Shown: in pieces, positions 19,201-27,089 of the stretch | How positions within the stretch are numbered: the stretch's first letter is position 1 | Layout: each line of letters starts with the position of its first letter | Source: a virus | IMG/VR virus record: IMGVR_UViG_3300043446_004437 | Span: 152,025 to 216,024 of that record | Strand: one strand, 5' to 3' | Length of the DNA: 64,000 bases | Notes under the pieces: generated by a model | What the model saw: the letters and a program-made list of their open reading frames with translations, nothing else | Databases searched by the model: none | What the model was told of the DNA's origin: nothing | Made by a program: the position numbers and the translations under genes

Positions 19201-21083
19201 ATACGTAATTATATGTTTTTTCTTTAAAAATTATATTTTGTTTTGTTAAACCATTTGAATCTACAACAGATATATAATTCCATTCTGGACTTGCATCAGA
19301 ATTTTGTAATGAATTATTTCGTACCGCAAAATCGCTTCTTTCGTCTGGGTTAAAATTTGCATAGAAAACAGATGGCGTTGAGTATTGATCGTGTGCCGGC
19401 ATAGAAATTTCATAAACCAAAGATACATTTTCTATTAAGTTTGGATTAGGAATCTGCTCTGTATACTGAGCCATGTAAGAATAAGCAAGTTCTATTGGCG
19501 TGTAGTGGTCAGAAAATGTTTCGTTTTTAAAACCTTCAGCTTCAAAATACCCTTCGAACGAAACAGTTGCAAAATTTTCTTCTTGTATTTTTATTTCAAG
19601 GTCTGAAAAATCTCCAACACCCGGTTGGAAGTAACCGGTTAAAGGTGTAGCATTATCATAAATATTGGGTATATAGTTTACGCCTTCATTATTTAATCCG
19701 GCGTAGTCCCATATGTTTTCGTTCCATTTAGCGTACCCTAAATTAAATGGATATTTTTTATTTATATTTCTAACAAAATCATAGAAACTATTTTCTGGAG
19801 CTCCATTATCTGCTATATATGGAGTTGAAGATTCTATATCAATAATTTCTAATATTTCTGGCGTTGCCCCAATTGCATAAGAATCTGGCGTACTTGCATA
19901 CGCAGACCAAATATTTAATTCTCTTCTTAGAGTTCTTTTAAATCCATCTAAACCAACTGATGGAGGGTTTATATATGTGTCAAGTATTCTTTTTTTGAAA
20001 GAAAGATTTTCTTCCAAATATAATCTCTTTAATCCAACCCTTGCGCCAAATTCATCAAATATATTAAACAGCATTATGGGTTCTTGCAAAAACACAGAAC
20101 CATCTATTGTTAATTCATCAAATTTTCTTAAAGTTAATATTTGACTATCTAATAGATTATGGCAATAAACATAGTCTGTAGCTTTAGATGAATTAAAATC
20201 TTCTAAAGAAGATGCTTTAGCCAACTTTATCGTGTCCCCAACAAAGTTTAACGCTGCTGCGGGCACATTATAAGAAACATAAGCCCATGAAGGTGTGTCT
20301 ATATCTGCTGTGCTAATGAAACTGTTTATATTTGAAACATCTAATTGCGTACTAAAATCATCTAAATAATGTCCAACTAAAGAGTTTACAAACTTACCAC
20401 CAATTGTTATAGGAGTTGCCAATTCTGGCGTAGCTTGCTCTATTGAGTCTTCATATATATCCATCCATGTCGGAAATTTTTTCAAAATATTTCTAGCAGA
20501 GTCTGACACAACTGGCGTAACCGGTTCATGTATAGCTACGTTTACGTATAGCAAGAGGCCTAGCGTAGAAATATCTTCTACATCAGAAAATACAGTTAAT
20601 TCTATTTTAATATATGGTTTACAATTACTTAAGAAAATAGAATTAGAATTTATATTTAATGTAGATTTAAGCCAAGGACCATTTGGTAGATCTGATTCAT
20701 ATATTTGTAAAGTAAAAGTTGGCTGCTGTTCGCCGGGGACACTGGTAAATTTATGCTTAAAAGAAACTATATCAATTTTTGAGCTAGTATCTATAAACCT
20801 TAGAAAAGAAGGAGACGCTTCATCCCTTATTACTTCTCCATAATTCGTTACATACGAAGCGTACGGGTCTATCGGGGTTGAATGGCTAGAAGAAAAAGAC
20901 GGAGAAGATACTTCTGTTCCAACAAAAGTATAATCTCCGTATTAAATTTAAACCTGTCTTTGATCTGTAATATGAATAATTTTTATAAAATTTATTATTG
21001 TATAGGTTTATAGAATCAGTTGTCCAAATATTACCATTTTTATTAAAATCTATGGTTTGAAAACCTAAAAGGTAATTTTTCAC
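16244..21083 (-). CDS. Baseplate protein (tail protein I-like region, Ig-like domain) read across an apparent +1 frameshift, about 1612 aa
   Basis: Two reading frames form one gene. The first starts with GTG at 21083, with AAAGGA eight bases upstream, and ends at a TAG at 20888-20886. The second is open from 20941 down to 16244 and has no good start near its beginning; its first 129 codons are clearly coding (beta-rich, same composition). A +1 shift anywhere in the 56-base overlap gives one protein. Early in the main frame, SARNILKKFPTWMDIYED and a later FKKRILDTYINPPSVGLDGFKRTLRREL resemble tail protein I/baseplate wedge proteins, which also follow gene J in other phages. An Ig-like domain lies towards the C-terminus (VVEISPQQISKN... 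to KTKIRFTG). The tripeptide Ala/Ser-Thr-Pro recurs 24 times. Whether the shift is a mutation, a sequencing error or programmed cannot be told. Confidence 0.6.
20886..20941 (-). other. Window in which the +1 frameshift must occur
   Basis: The upstream frame (from the GTG at 21083) stays open until TAG at 20888-20886. The downstream frame opens right after TAA at 20944-20942. The two are open together only across these 56 bases. The natural join is near 20941, where the downstream frame continues with a beta-type segment (YGDYTFVGTEVSSPS) while the upstream frame turns into an atypical RRLYFCWNRS. No classical +1 slippery stop motif such as CTTTGA is present. Confidence 0.7.
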
Positions 21084-21100
21084 TACTGATTCCTTTTAAC

Positions 21101-22348
21101 TTAATCTAGCCAAACAGAATATTCTGAAGTAACTCCATTTTCTGGATGTACAAACATCAAATGCTGACAAGGTCTACTCATCGAAGAAAAGTACTCTTGA
21201 GCATAAGTATTGTAACTTTCTGGCGAACCAGAAATTCTTAGCATTGAGCTTCCTATTGTTACTTTAAATTGTTGGTGGTAATGGCCCATAAAGACATCAT
21301 CAAAATGCTCGGGTATTGCTCCGTCTTTCCAGCCCATTATTTTTTTATAGTAACCATGGAATGCGCTAGGCGAAGGCAGTTGATCTCCATGGATTAAAAG
21401 GCTACTATAGTTTCCTATAGTATCTATCGCGTACCAGTTTCTTTCACCTCTACCATCTGGTATATTAAAAGATATTCTTTCTTCATCGCCAACTATTAAC
21501 TCTATTATCTTATAGAGCATTCTGTCCATGTTGGTTTCTGGATCGTGTTGTTTTCTTGCTCTACCGCCAACTGCTCCGTGGTTTCCTATAACTCCAGTAA
21601 CATGAACGTGATTAAAGTTTTCTAATGCGACTTTGACAAAGTTTCCTAATATTCTGGGACCATTAATTGCAACCTGTCTATACAGACCTGAATCTATGAG
21701 GTGACTCTGTCCAGGAAATATTTCTTCTCCTTCAACAATATCTCCAAGAAGCCAAATATGTAAATCATTTACTTCATGATCCATTCTTTGAATTTCGGTT
21801 ATCTCCAATAATTTTTCTGTGTATCTTTCTATTCTTTCTTCTAATACATTTGTATTATAATCTGGAGTTATTTTCCCCATCTGCCAGTCTGCAAAAACTG
21901 CTACTGCTGTTTCAGGTAATTTTTCTTTATTTCTTTTTAAGTTTGGTGCTTTAACTTTTGGAAATTCAAAACTAGAAAACGCATCATACGCAGCCTCGTA
22001 AACTGCTCTTACCACTTCTTCTTGAACATTCTTTAATGTTTCAACTCTTTTAGCTAATTTTTTATTCTCTGATCTTAAAAAATCATTTCTTGAATCTGAT
22101 ATACTAGAAAGCAAATCTTCCGTTTCTGCTTCGTACTCTTCTTTTATTTCTATATTAGAAGACTGTACGTACATTGAATCTTTTTCATTTATATATTCAA
22201 TTACTTCTTCTTCTGAAATTTCTTCTATTGAAGAAGTCTCACCTAAAACATCTCCGTGTCCTTCGCCAGTAAAAACTATATTTTTAGCTTCACCTATATT
22301 TGGTGCGCGAACTATGTGTTTATTTGTGACAACAAAAGTTTTTTTCAT
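21101..22348 (-). CDS. Calcineurin-like metallophosphoesterase, 415 aa
   Basis: The five metal-binding blocks of the calcineurin-like phosphoesterase superfamily are present in order: D154-W-Q156 (a D-x-Q variant of the usual D-x-H), G202-D203, G-N256-H257-G, H320-G and G-H356-Y-H358. Family members are two-metal phosphodiesterases or nucleases (Mre11/SbcD type) or phosphomonoesterases; the substrate cannot be read here. About 145 N-terminal residues precede the catalytic domain. They are acidic and end in a coiled coil (ENKKLAKRVETLKNVQEEVV). The gene sits between baseplate gene J and the tail protein I-like gene, with short spacing on both sides and AGG-rich ribosome binding sites. It is therefore expressed late with virion proteins, which is unusual for a DNA-metabolism enzyme. 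Confidence 0.88.
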   Translation of the reverse strand: MKKTFVVTNKHIVRAPNIGEAKNIVFTGEGHGDVLGETSSIEEISEEEVIEYINEKDSMYVQSSNIEIKEEYEAETEDLLSSISDSRNDFLRSENKKLAKRVETLKNVQEEVVRAVYEAAYDAFSSFEFPKVKAPNLKRNKEKLPETAVAVFADWQMGKITPDYNTNVLEERIERYTEKLLEITEIQRMDHEVNDLHIWLLGDIVEGEEIFPGQSHLIDSGLYRQVAINGPRILGNFVKVALENFNHVHVTGVIGNHGAVGGRARKQHDPETNMDRMLYKIIELIVGDEERISFNIPDGRGERNWYAIDTIGNYSSLLIHGDQLPSPSAFHGYYKKIMGWKDGAIPEHFDDVFMGHYHQQFKVTIGSSMLRISGSPESYNTYAQEYFSSMSRPCQHLMFVHPENGVTSEYSVWLD

Positions 22349-22366
22349 ACCTAACCTATTCTAGGG

Positions 22367-23533
22367 TTAATAATTGTTAATTCCCATTATATCAGAATTA
22401 ATTGAAATACTTCCAGCTACCGTATACATTTTATCGCTATAGGGCCTAAAGTCTTTTAATGGGATGTCTTTGCCATCAGCGTTGAACGAATTAATTGTAA
22501 CAAATTTTATATAATCAGAAGATAGTTTAATTTGTCTTTCTATTTCAGATACAGAAACAATACTGCCAACTGTGCCAGAATTCAAATATCTTCTTACGAA
22601 CAAAGATGCTTGATTTGTAATTGCAGTAGTCATACTTTGTGTAGCCGATGAAGATAGGGTTACAGTTGCGGTAAGATTAATTGAAATTTTTTCTGCTACT
22701 CTAATATTGAATCTAACTCCAACTGGTTTAACCCCAATTATTGTATCATAAACAGTTTCTGGCATAGTTTTTATTTCTGCCGTTGATTCTGGAATAACAA
22801 TTACATCACAAGACCCTAGGCCATAGGATGATTCTCTAAGCCTGACATCTCTAACGCCTTTAATTGAAAGCGCAGCAAACCTTACAGCTTCTACTGTCCC
22901 AGCTGTTCTTGTCTTTAGTGCGGCTATTATTCTTGATCTATAATTGTCATCTGATTCTGAATTTATAATAGCATAAACTTCTTTGGGATTGTTGCAGTAG
23001 AGAACAACTCCTGGTGGACTTATGAAGTTATGTCTTGTTAAAGATCCAACTGGAGCAGTATATGTATTATCTGTAAAATCTGGTATAACTAAACCGTAGG
23101 CCCTAGTTGTGCTAGCGCCTATTACAACAGTGCCATTTAATTTAAATTTATATTGTTTGGTAGTAAAATTATCTACGTTTGTATAAACAATTGTTCCCTT
23201 TGGGATAACTATATCAACGCTATATGGAGCTTGAATGTAAAATTCAATATTATAAGACTGTCTTTCCGCTGCTGCATTGTCGGAAATATCTTTTCTTCTT
23301 ACATTATATAAATCTCCAATAAGATCTAAGTTGCGTCCTGACGCAGTTGCCAATCCACCTTGCCTTAGAGTAAAAGATAAAGAAGAATATAGATCTGCTA
23401 TTTCTGACCCCATCGCCTCTGCAAAAGCTCTAGCAACAGAACCCGGCTGCACAGCTGCTATACCGGCGTTTTGCTGTAGCGAATCTAAAATAGAATTTAC
23501 TATTTGTGCTTTATCTTTTGTCCCGTAAATCAT
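22367..23533 (-). CDS. Baseplate J-like protein (gpJ/T4 gp6 wedge family), 388 aa
   Basis: The length and layout are those of the baseplate J family. The helical N-terminus carries the typical P-G-S-V-A-R-A-F-A-E-A motif at about residues 29-40 and G-R-N-L-D-L-I-G near 67. A beta region follows with I-P-K-G-T-I-V-Y (near 110) and A-P-V-G-S-L. Next comes the conserved S-E-S-D-D-N-Y-R-S-R-I-I-A-A-L-K-T-R block near 195, where many homologues have E-x-D-x-x-Y/L-R-x-R, and then V-K-G-V-R-D-V. Proteins of this family form the wedge ring of contractile-tail baseplates. GAGGT lies before the ATG. It lies directly after the gp25-like gene, the same order as in P2-type and many other contractile systems. 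Confidence 0.95.
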   Translation of the reverse strand: MIYGTKDKAQIVNSILDSLQQNAGIAAVQPGSVARAFAEAMGSEIADLYSSLSFTLRQGGLATASGRNLDLIGDLYNVRRKDISDNAAAERQSYNIEFYIQAPYSVDIVIPKGTIVYTNVDNFTTKQYKFKLNGTVVIGASTTRAYGLVIPDFTDNTYTAPVGSLTRHNFISPPGVVLYCNNPKEVYAIINSESDDNYRSRIIAALKTRTAGTVEAVRFAALSIKGVRDVRLRESSYGLGSCDVIVIPESTAEIKTMPETVYDTIIGVKPVGVRFNIRVAEKISINLTATVTLSSSATQSMTTAITNQASLFVRRYLNSGTVGSIVSVSEIERQIKLSSDYIKFVTINSFNADGKDIPLKDFRPYSDKMYTVAGSISINSDIMGINNY

Positions 23534-23540
23534 TTTAACC

Positions 23541-23915
23541 TCACAAGTTCTGTGTTACAGATAGGATGATTGGCTCATTGCTATCGGTTGTGATATGAAC
23601 ATCAAATCTAATAGAATCTGCGCTCGTTGGAACAGCAGTTATTTCTATTTTTCTTCCCTTAAATATATCTTCTTTTTCAAGAGCGGCTCTAATAATTCTT
23701 TGGCCAAGTTCTCCAGTTTCCCTACTTTGAGGCATACCGTATAAAACCCCAAGATCGGTACCCAGATTAGGATAAACTTGAAAGTCGCCAGGTTCAGTCA
23801 TAAGTCTAATATATATTTGCTGAACATCGTTTTGCGCACCAGAACCAATAACTGATATATCTTTATTCCCATTAACAAGCAAATCACCAGACATAGTTAA
23901 AAATAAATCAGACAT
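23541..23915 (-). CDS. gp25/gpW-like baseplate wedge protein, 124 aa
   Basis: The start is placed at ATG 23915 (MSDLFLTMSGDLL), because homologues begin at this point; an earlier in-frame codon at 23963 would overlap the upstream gene by 56 bases. The protein shows the gp25-like pattern: an N-terminal D-L-L-V-N-G-N-K-D strand, then Q-N-D-V-Q-Q-I-Y-I-R-L, and T-E-P-G-D-F plus Y-P-N-L-G-T-D-L-G-V-L-Y-G, which resembles the conserved E-P-G/P-x-G motif. A C-terminal beta strand region with I-x-V/F-D-V-x-I ends it. gp25-type proteins link the wedge to the first sheath ring and start sheath polymerisation. The order with gpJ and the spike proteins supports this. Confidence 0.9.
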   Translation of the reverse strand: MSDLFLTMSGDLLVNGNKDISVIGSGAQNDVQQIYIRLMTEPGDFQVYPNLGTDLGVLYGMPQSRETGELGQRIIRAALEKEDIFKGRKIEITAVPTSADSIRFDVHITTDSNEPIILSVTQNL

Positions 23916-24552
23916 TTTTATCTTTATCAGCCTTTTCTTTAGCCTGTTGATTTGAGTAACCACTCTTCATTAAATCTACCGCATACTGTATGTAATCAAT
24001 GGAATGATCTTTTAGCATGGTTTCTAGAAAGACCATCTGATCTGGCGTTAATCCATCGGTAGAAAGCCCAGAATTAAACTTTTGTTCCAACTCAGATTGT
24101 TGTTGCCCAAAACCATACTCTTCGTTAATAGTAATAGGTTTTTGCTTTTCTTTCTGCTCTATATCTTTAAGTTTAGCTAAATAGTGATAGGCGTTATTTT
24201 GCGCCATATGTATACTTTTAGGGTTTACTTTAACTAAAGTTGGCTGAGAATAATCAGACGCTGAATAATTAAAATTAAATTCATTCCATCTTAGCCCGTC
24301 TTCTGCGCAAAAAAATCTAACTTTTTCTGCAAAAAAAGATATGGTTTTGCTTGTAGCGCTTATGACTATGCCCACTCCAGGAGCTGCAAATATCTCTATA
24401 TCACCCTCATCATTTAATCTTAAAAATGAATTAGTGTCTGGATGGTTTAAACCAACTTCTCTTTGCGAAAATTGATTTCTTCTGCTTAACTCTGCGCCAA
24501 CGGGAAAACTAGAATTTGGTTGAGTTGCATTTTGTTTTTTTGCATTAGCCAT
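23908..24552 (-). CDS. Baseplate spike-associated protein, 214 aa
   Basis: Residues about 40-85 contain a run of short strands (FLRLNDEGDIEIFAAPG then GIVISATSKTISFFAE) with the alternating pattern of spike beta-helices or gp5-like C-terminal repeats. The second half is helical and charged, with Gln/Lys-rich segments (IEQKEKQ, QQAKEKADKDK). It lies between the OB-fold spike protein and the gp25 protein and overlaps the latter by eight bases. It probably belongs to the central spike or to the hub-wedge interface. It carries no enzymatic motif. The exact role is inferred from context. Confidence 0.7.
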   Translation of the reverse strand: MANAKKQNATQPNSSFPVGAELSRRNQFSQREVGLNHPDTNSFLRLNDEGDIEIFAAPGVGIVISATSKTISFFAEKVRFFCAEDGLRWNEFNFNYSASDYSQPTLVKVNPKSIHMAQNNAYHYLAKLKDIEQKEKQKPITINEEYGFGQQQSELEQKFNSGLSTDGLTPDQMVFLETMLKDHSIDYIQYAVDLMKSGYSNQQAKEKADKDKNV

Positions 24553-24553
24553 A

Positions 24554-24922
24554 TTATCTCGCCATAAACTTTGGTATACCAGTATTAACTATATAATTGC
24601 TTAAGAAGTTTGAGCCTAGATTAGCTTCTTCAAAAAAGCTAATTATATAAGCGTTGTTTTCATTGTCGTCTCTAAACCCCACCAGGCAGCGTGTGCCTGG
24701 TTCTGGAGAAACGTTTTGTATGCCCATAATAGCAGGACATGGAACGGAATCTATTATATTACCTATTTGACCAGAGTATGCGTCGTCTAGAATAATAGTT
24801 GCCATATTTGTTTTTTTATCAAACTTCATAACTACGCCAGGCCTGGTTTTTGCTTGACGCATTCTTGCTGTGTCAATTTGATTTTGTATTTTATTGTCAA
24901 ATTTAGGATAATTAATAGCCAT
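24554..24922 (-). CDS. OB-fold baseplate spike protein (gpV/gp5 N-terminal domain-like), 122 aa
   Basis: A short beta protein matching the OB-fold domain at the base of contractile-tail spikes. It has T-R-P-G-V-V-M-K-F-D, then T-N-M-A-T-I-I-L-D-D, and a strand-loop with V-P-C-P-A-I and P-E-P-G-T-R-C-L-V-G-F-R-D-D. In P2 gpV and T4 gp5, the pattern G-x-V with a P-x-P-G-x-x-V-L-V-x-F segment marks this fold. There is no lysozyme domain and no beta-helix in this gene; the lysin and the spike repeats are encoded next door. The start has AAGGAA upstream. It is expected to sit between the hub trimer and the spike tip. Confidence 0.8.
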   Translation of the reverse strand: MAINYPKFDNKIQNQIDTARMRQAKTRPGVVMKFDKKTNMATIILDDAYSGQIGNIIDSVPCPAIMGIQNVSPEPGTRCLVGFRDDNENNAYIISFFEEANLGSNFLSNYIVNTGIPKFMAR

Positions 24923-24931
24923 TTAAGTTCC

Positions 24932-27088
24932 TTACTTTAGCCAAACGTCAGAAGAAGTAGCTTCACGAGTTGGGGTAAACACTCCATTTTTCCACTCTCC
25001 ATACTGTTCTCCAAGTTTTACTTCTTCGTTTACCCAAGCTTCTATTTTTGTTTTGTTAGAATGTTCTTGATCGGTAAACTTATACCACGCAGTTGAATCT
25101 TTTGGAACCGTTTGAAGTATCCAAGATTTCAAATTATCTGCGTCTCCACCATATTTAATATATACACTTTTTGCTTTTTGAAAATCAACACTAGTCATCC
25201 AACTATTTTTAAAAAAATTTTCTCCCCACGCAAAGAAAACACAACTAAGCCTACTTGGACCAGAAACAACTTCTTTAGTATAATTTGTTTGATTTAATTT
25301 ACTTCTCAACATTCTTACCTGATTTATTGGTATCCACATTTCATCTGCGGCCCCGGCATAAAATTCTGCGTGACCTTCTGATCTGGACCTAGAATCAATT
25401 AAATTAAGTATTTGTTCTCCAGAAAGATTTGTTAATTCAGATTTGTCAGCCAAAACTAGTTGCCACATTTTTACAGTAGTTGAAAATGGATATGCTAAAT
25501 CTATTTTCAAATCTCTACTCCATGATTCTTTAGTGCCAATTTGAAATAAGCCAACAAAAGAATCGTTGTTAACCACTCTTGGTCTCCAACTTGATTCTCT
25601 AAATGAGATTGCAGTAAAAACTGCGGCCATTTCTGCGGAAAAATTGCCAGCTTCTTTAAGAAGAACAAAAACTTCCATATCTGACATTGTGCTGTAATCA
25701 GTAAAAACTTTAGTAAGAATTGCAGTATTAATTGAAACTCCAAATTTATCTGGTTTTATAGAACTTGAGTTTCCTGGGTTAGATATAACATCTTTACTGC
25801 CCACCACCAATGAGAGTCCACCATCTTTGGCAACATACTTACCGCCCCTTTGCGGAGAAAAACTCATATGTATGTGATCAGCATGATGGTTGTTGTCTAG
25901 TATGATTTTAACGTATTTTAAATTTTGATATAAACTAGAAACTTTATTCATTGTGCCGTTGTTTTTCCCGTTTGCATACTCTTGACCAACAAAACTATTT
26001 ACAATTATAACGTCTGGCAGAATGTGCTGGGGAGCTACATTTAGTTTTTCTAATAAATTATCTAAATGTTTTTTATAGGTTTCTACTCCAGACGAAATTG
26101 GTCTTAAACTTTCATCCGATTTTGATATAGATGTAAAATCAAAAGCTCTACCAAATGCGTGGTCAGTAACGCTTCCGCCTGATACAAGCTCATTTAAATT
26201 AGCTGCTTGATCAGATTGGCTTGATGCCCTAAATGCTCCAAGGCCACCTATTACTTTTAAAGAACCGCCAACGTTTCCGGCTAAAAACAAAAGACATTCT
26301 ATTAACGCTGCTGAAACAAAAGCTTTTTGTGGTTTAGCGGTGATAATATCTTCTGGTATTTGTTGAATTTTCCCAGAGTTTTCTAAGCCTGGAAAAATTG
26401 TTGTTGAATTATATGTTAAATTTAACAAGCTATCTTGTATATCAAACTGGAAACCTTGTGTTAAAACATCAGAATCATTTATATATGCAGATGTTTTTAG
26501 TATACTTCCTCTTTCTATATACCATTTTATTTCTTGTTCGTTTAAATTAGAAGCCAATGCTATCGGCATATAGCCGGCACTAACTGCTTCCGAAGAGGAC
26601 TGTCCATTGTCCGGTGAATGGCCGCTACCATCCCCAGATTGTTGATATTTATTTATTAACAGATTTGCAAAATCCGCTATAACTCCATCGTTATATTTTC
26701 TACCTAAACTACTACCAGCTATTATTGAAAGAGCAGCATCTTGCCCTTTTTTAATAATTGGGTTACCATCAGCGTCAACTTCATTGGGAGAAGGTATTTG
26801 TAGGTCTGCATTTTCTGAACCTAAAATAGAACTACTTAAACTTGAAAGGCTTTCTCTCGCCATACTAATTCTATATAAATTACCATATACACCACTTGCC
26901 AAAAGATCTTTTCCACTCGCAGCAGAAATTAAATCTGAAGAAGATAACGTTTGTCCAGCATATCCTCTTGCTGCAGTCGTTGTTGCCAAAATATTTTTGC
27001 CATTTTTTGGCACTATATTATCTGCTATTGCATTAGATAGGGTTTCAGAATTTTGTAAATTTTCAATTGAAATATCAAAATAAGACAT
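24932..27088 (-). CDS. Tail lysin with M15 peptidase and lytic transglycosylase domains, 718 aa
   Basis: Two cell-wall hydrolase domains are visible. Residues about 250-415 form an M15-type (D-Ala-D-Ala carboxypeptidase/VanY-like) peptidase: H310-x-x-G-x-A-x-D317 followed by D404-H405-I-H407, the expected zinc ligands and acid. Residues about 470-600 resemble a lysozyme-like transglycosylase: R-E498-S-S-W-R-P with E498 as candidate catalytic acid, then N-N-D-S-F-V-G-L-F-Q-I-G. The first 240 residues and the last 100 are unassigned and could attach it to the hub. The gene follows the giant hub gene after one base, with AAGGA upstream. It probably cuts peptide stems and glycan strands of the host wall as the tail tube penetrates, rather than being the lysis-stage endolysin. 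Confidence 0.85.
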   Translation of the reverse strand: MSYFDISIENLQNSETLSNAIADNIVPKNGKNILATTTAARGYAGQTLSSSDLISAASGKDLLASGVYGNLYRISMARESLSSLSSSILGSENADLQIPSPNEVDADGNPIIKKGQDAALSIIAGSSLGRKYNDGVIADFANLLINKYQQSGDGSGHSPDNGQSSSEAVSAGYMPIALASNLNEQEIKWYIERGSILKTSAYINDSDVLTQGFQFDIQDSLLNLTYNSTTIFPGLENSGKIQQIPEDIITAKPQKAFVSAALIECLLFLAGNVGGSLKVIGGLGAFRASSQSDQAANLNELVSGGSVTDHAFGRAFDFTSISKSDESLRPISSGVETYKKHLDNLLEKLNVAPQHILPDVIIVNSFVGQEYANGKNNGTMNKVSSLYQNLKYVKIILDNNHHADHIHMSFSPQRGGKYVAKDGGLSLVVGSKDVISNPGNSSSIKPDKFGVSINTAILTKVFTDYSTMSDMEVFVLLKEAGNFSAEMAAVFTAISFRESSWRPRVVNNDSFVGLFQIGTKESWSRDLKIDLAYPFSTTVKMWQLVLADKSELTNLSGEQILNLIDSRSRSEGHAEFYAGAADEMWIPINQVRMLRSKLNQTNYTKEVVSGPSRLSCVFFAWGENFFKNSWMTSVDFQKAKSVYIKYGGDADNLKSWILQTVPKDSTAWYKFTDQEHSNKTKIEAWVNEEVKLGEQYGEWKNGVFTPTREATSSDVWLK

Positions 27089-27089
27089 G

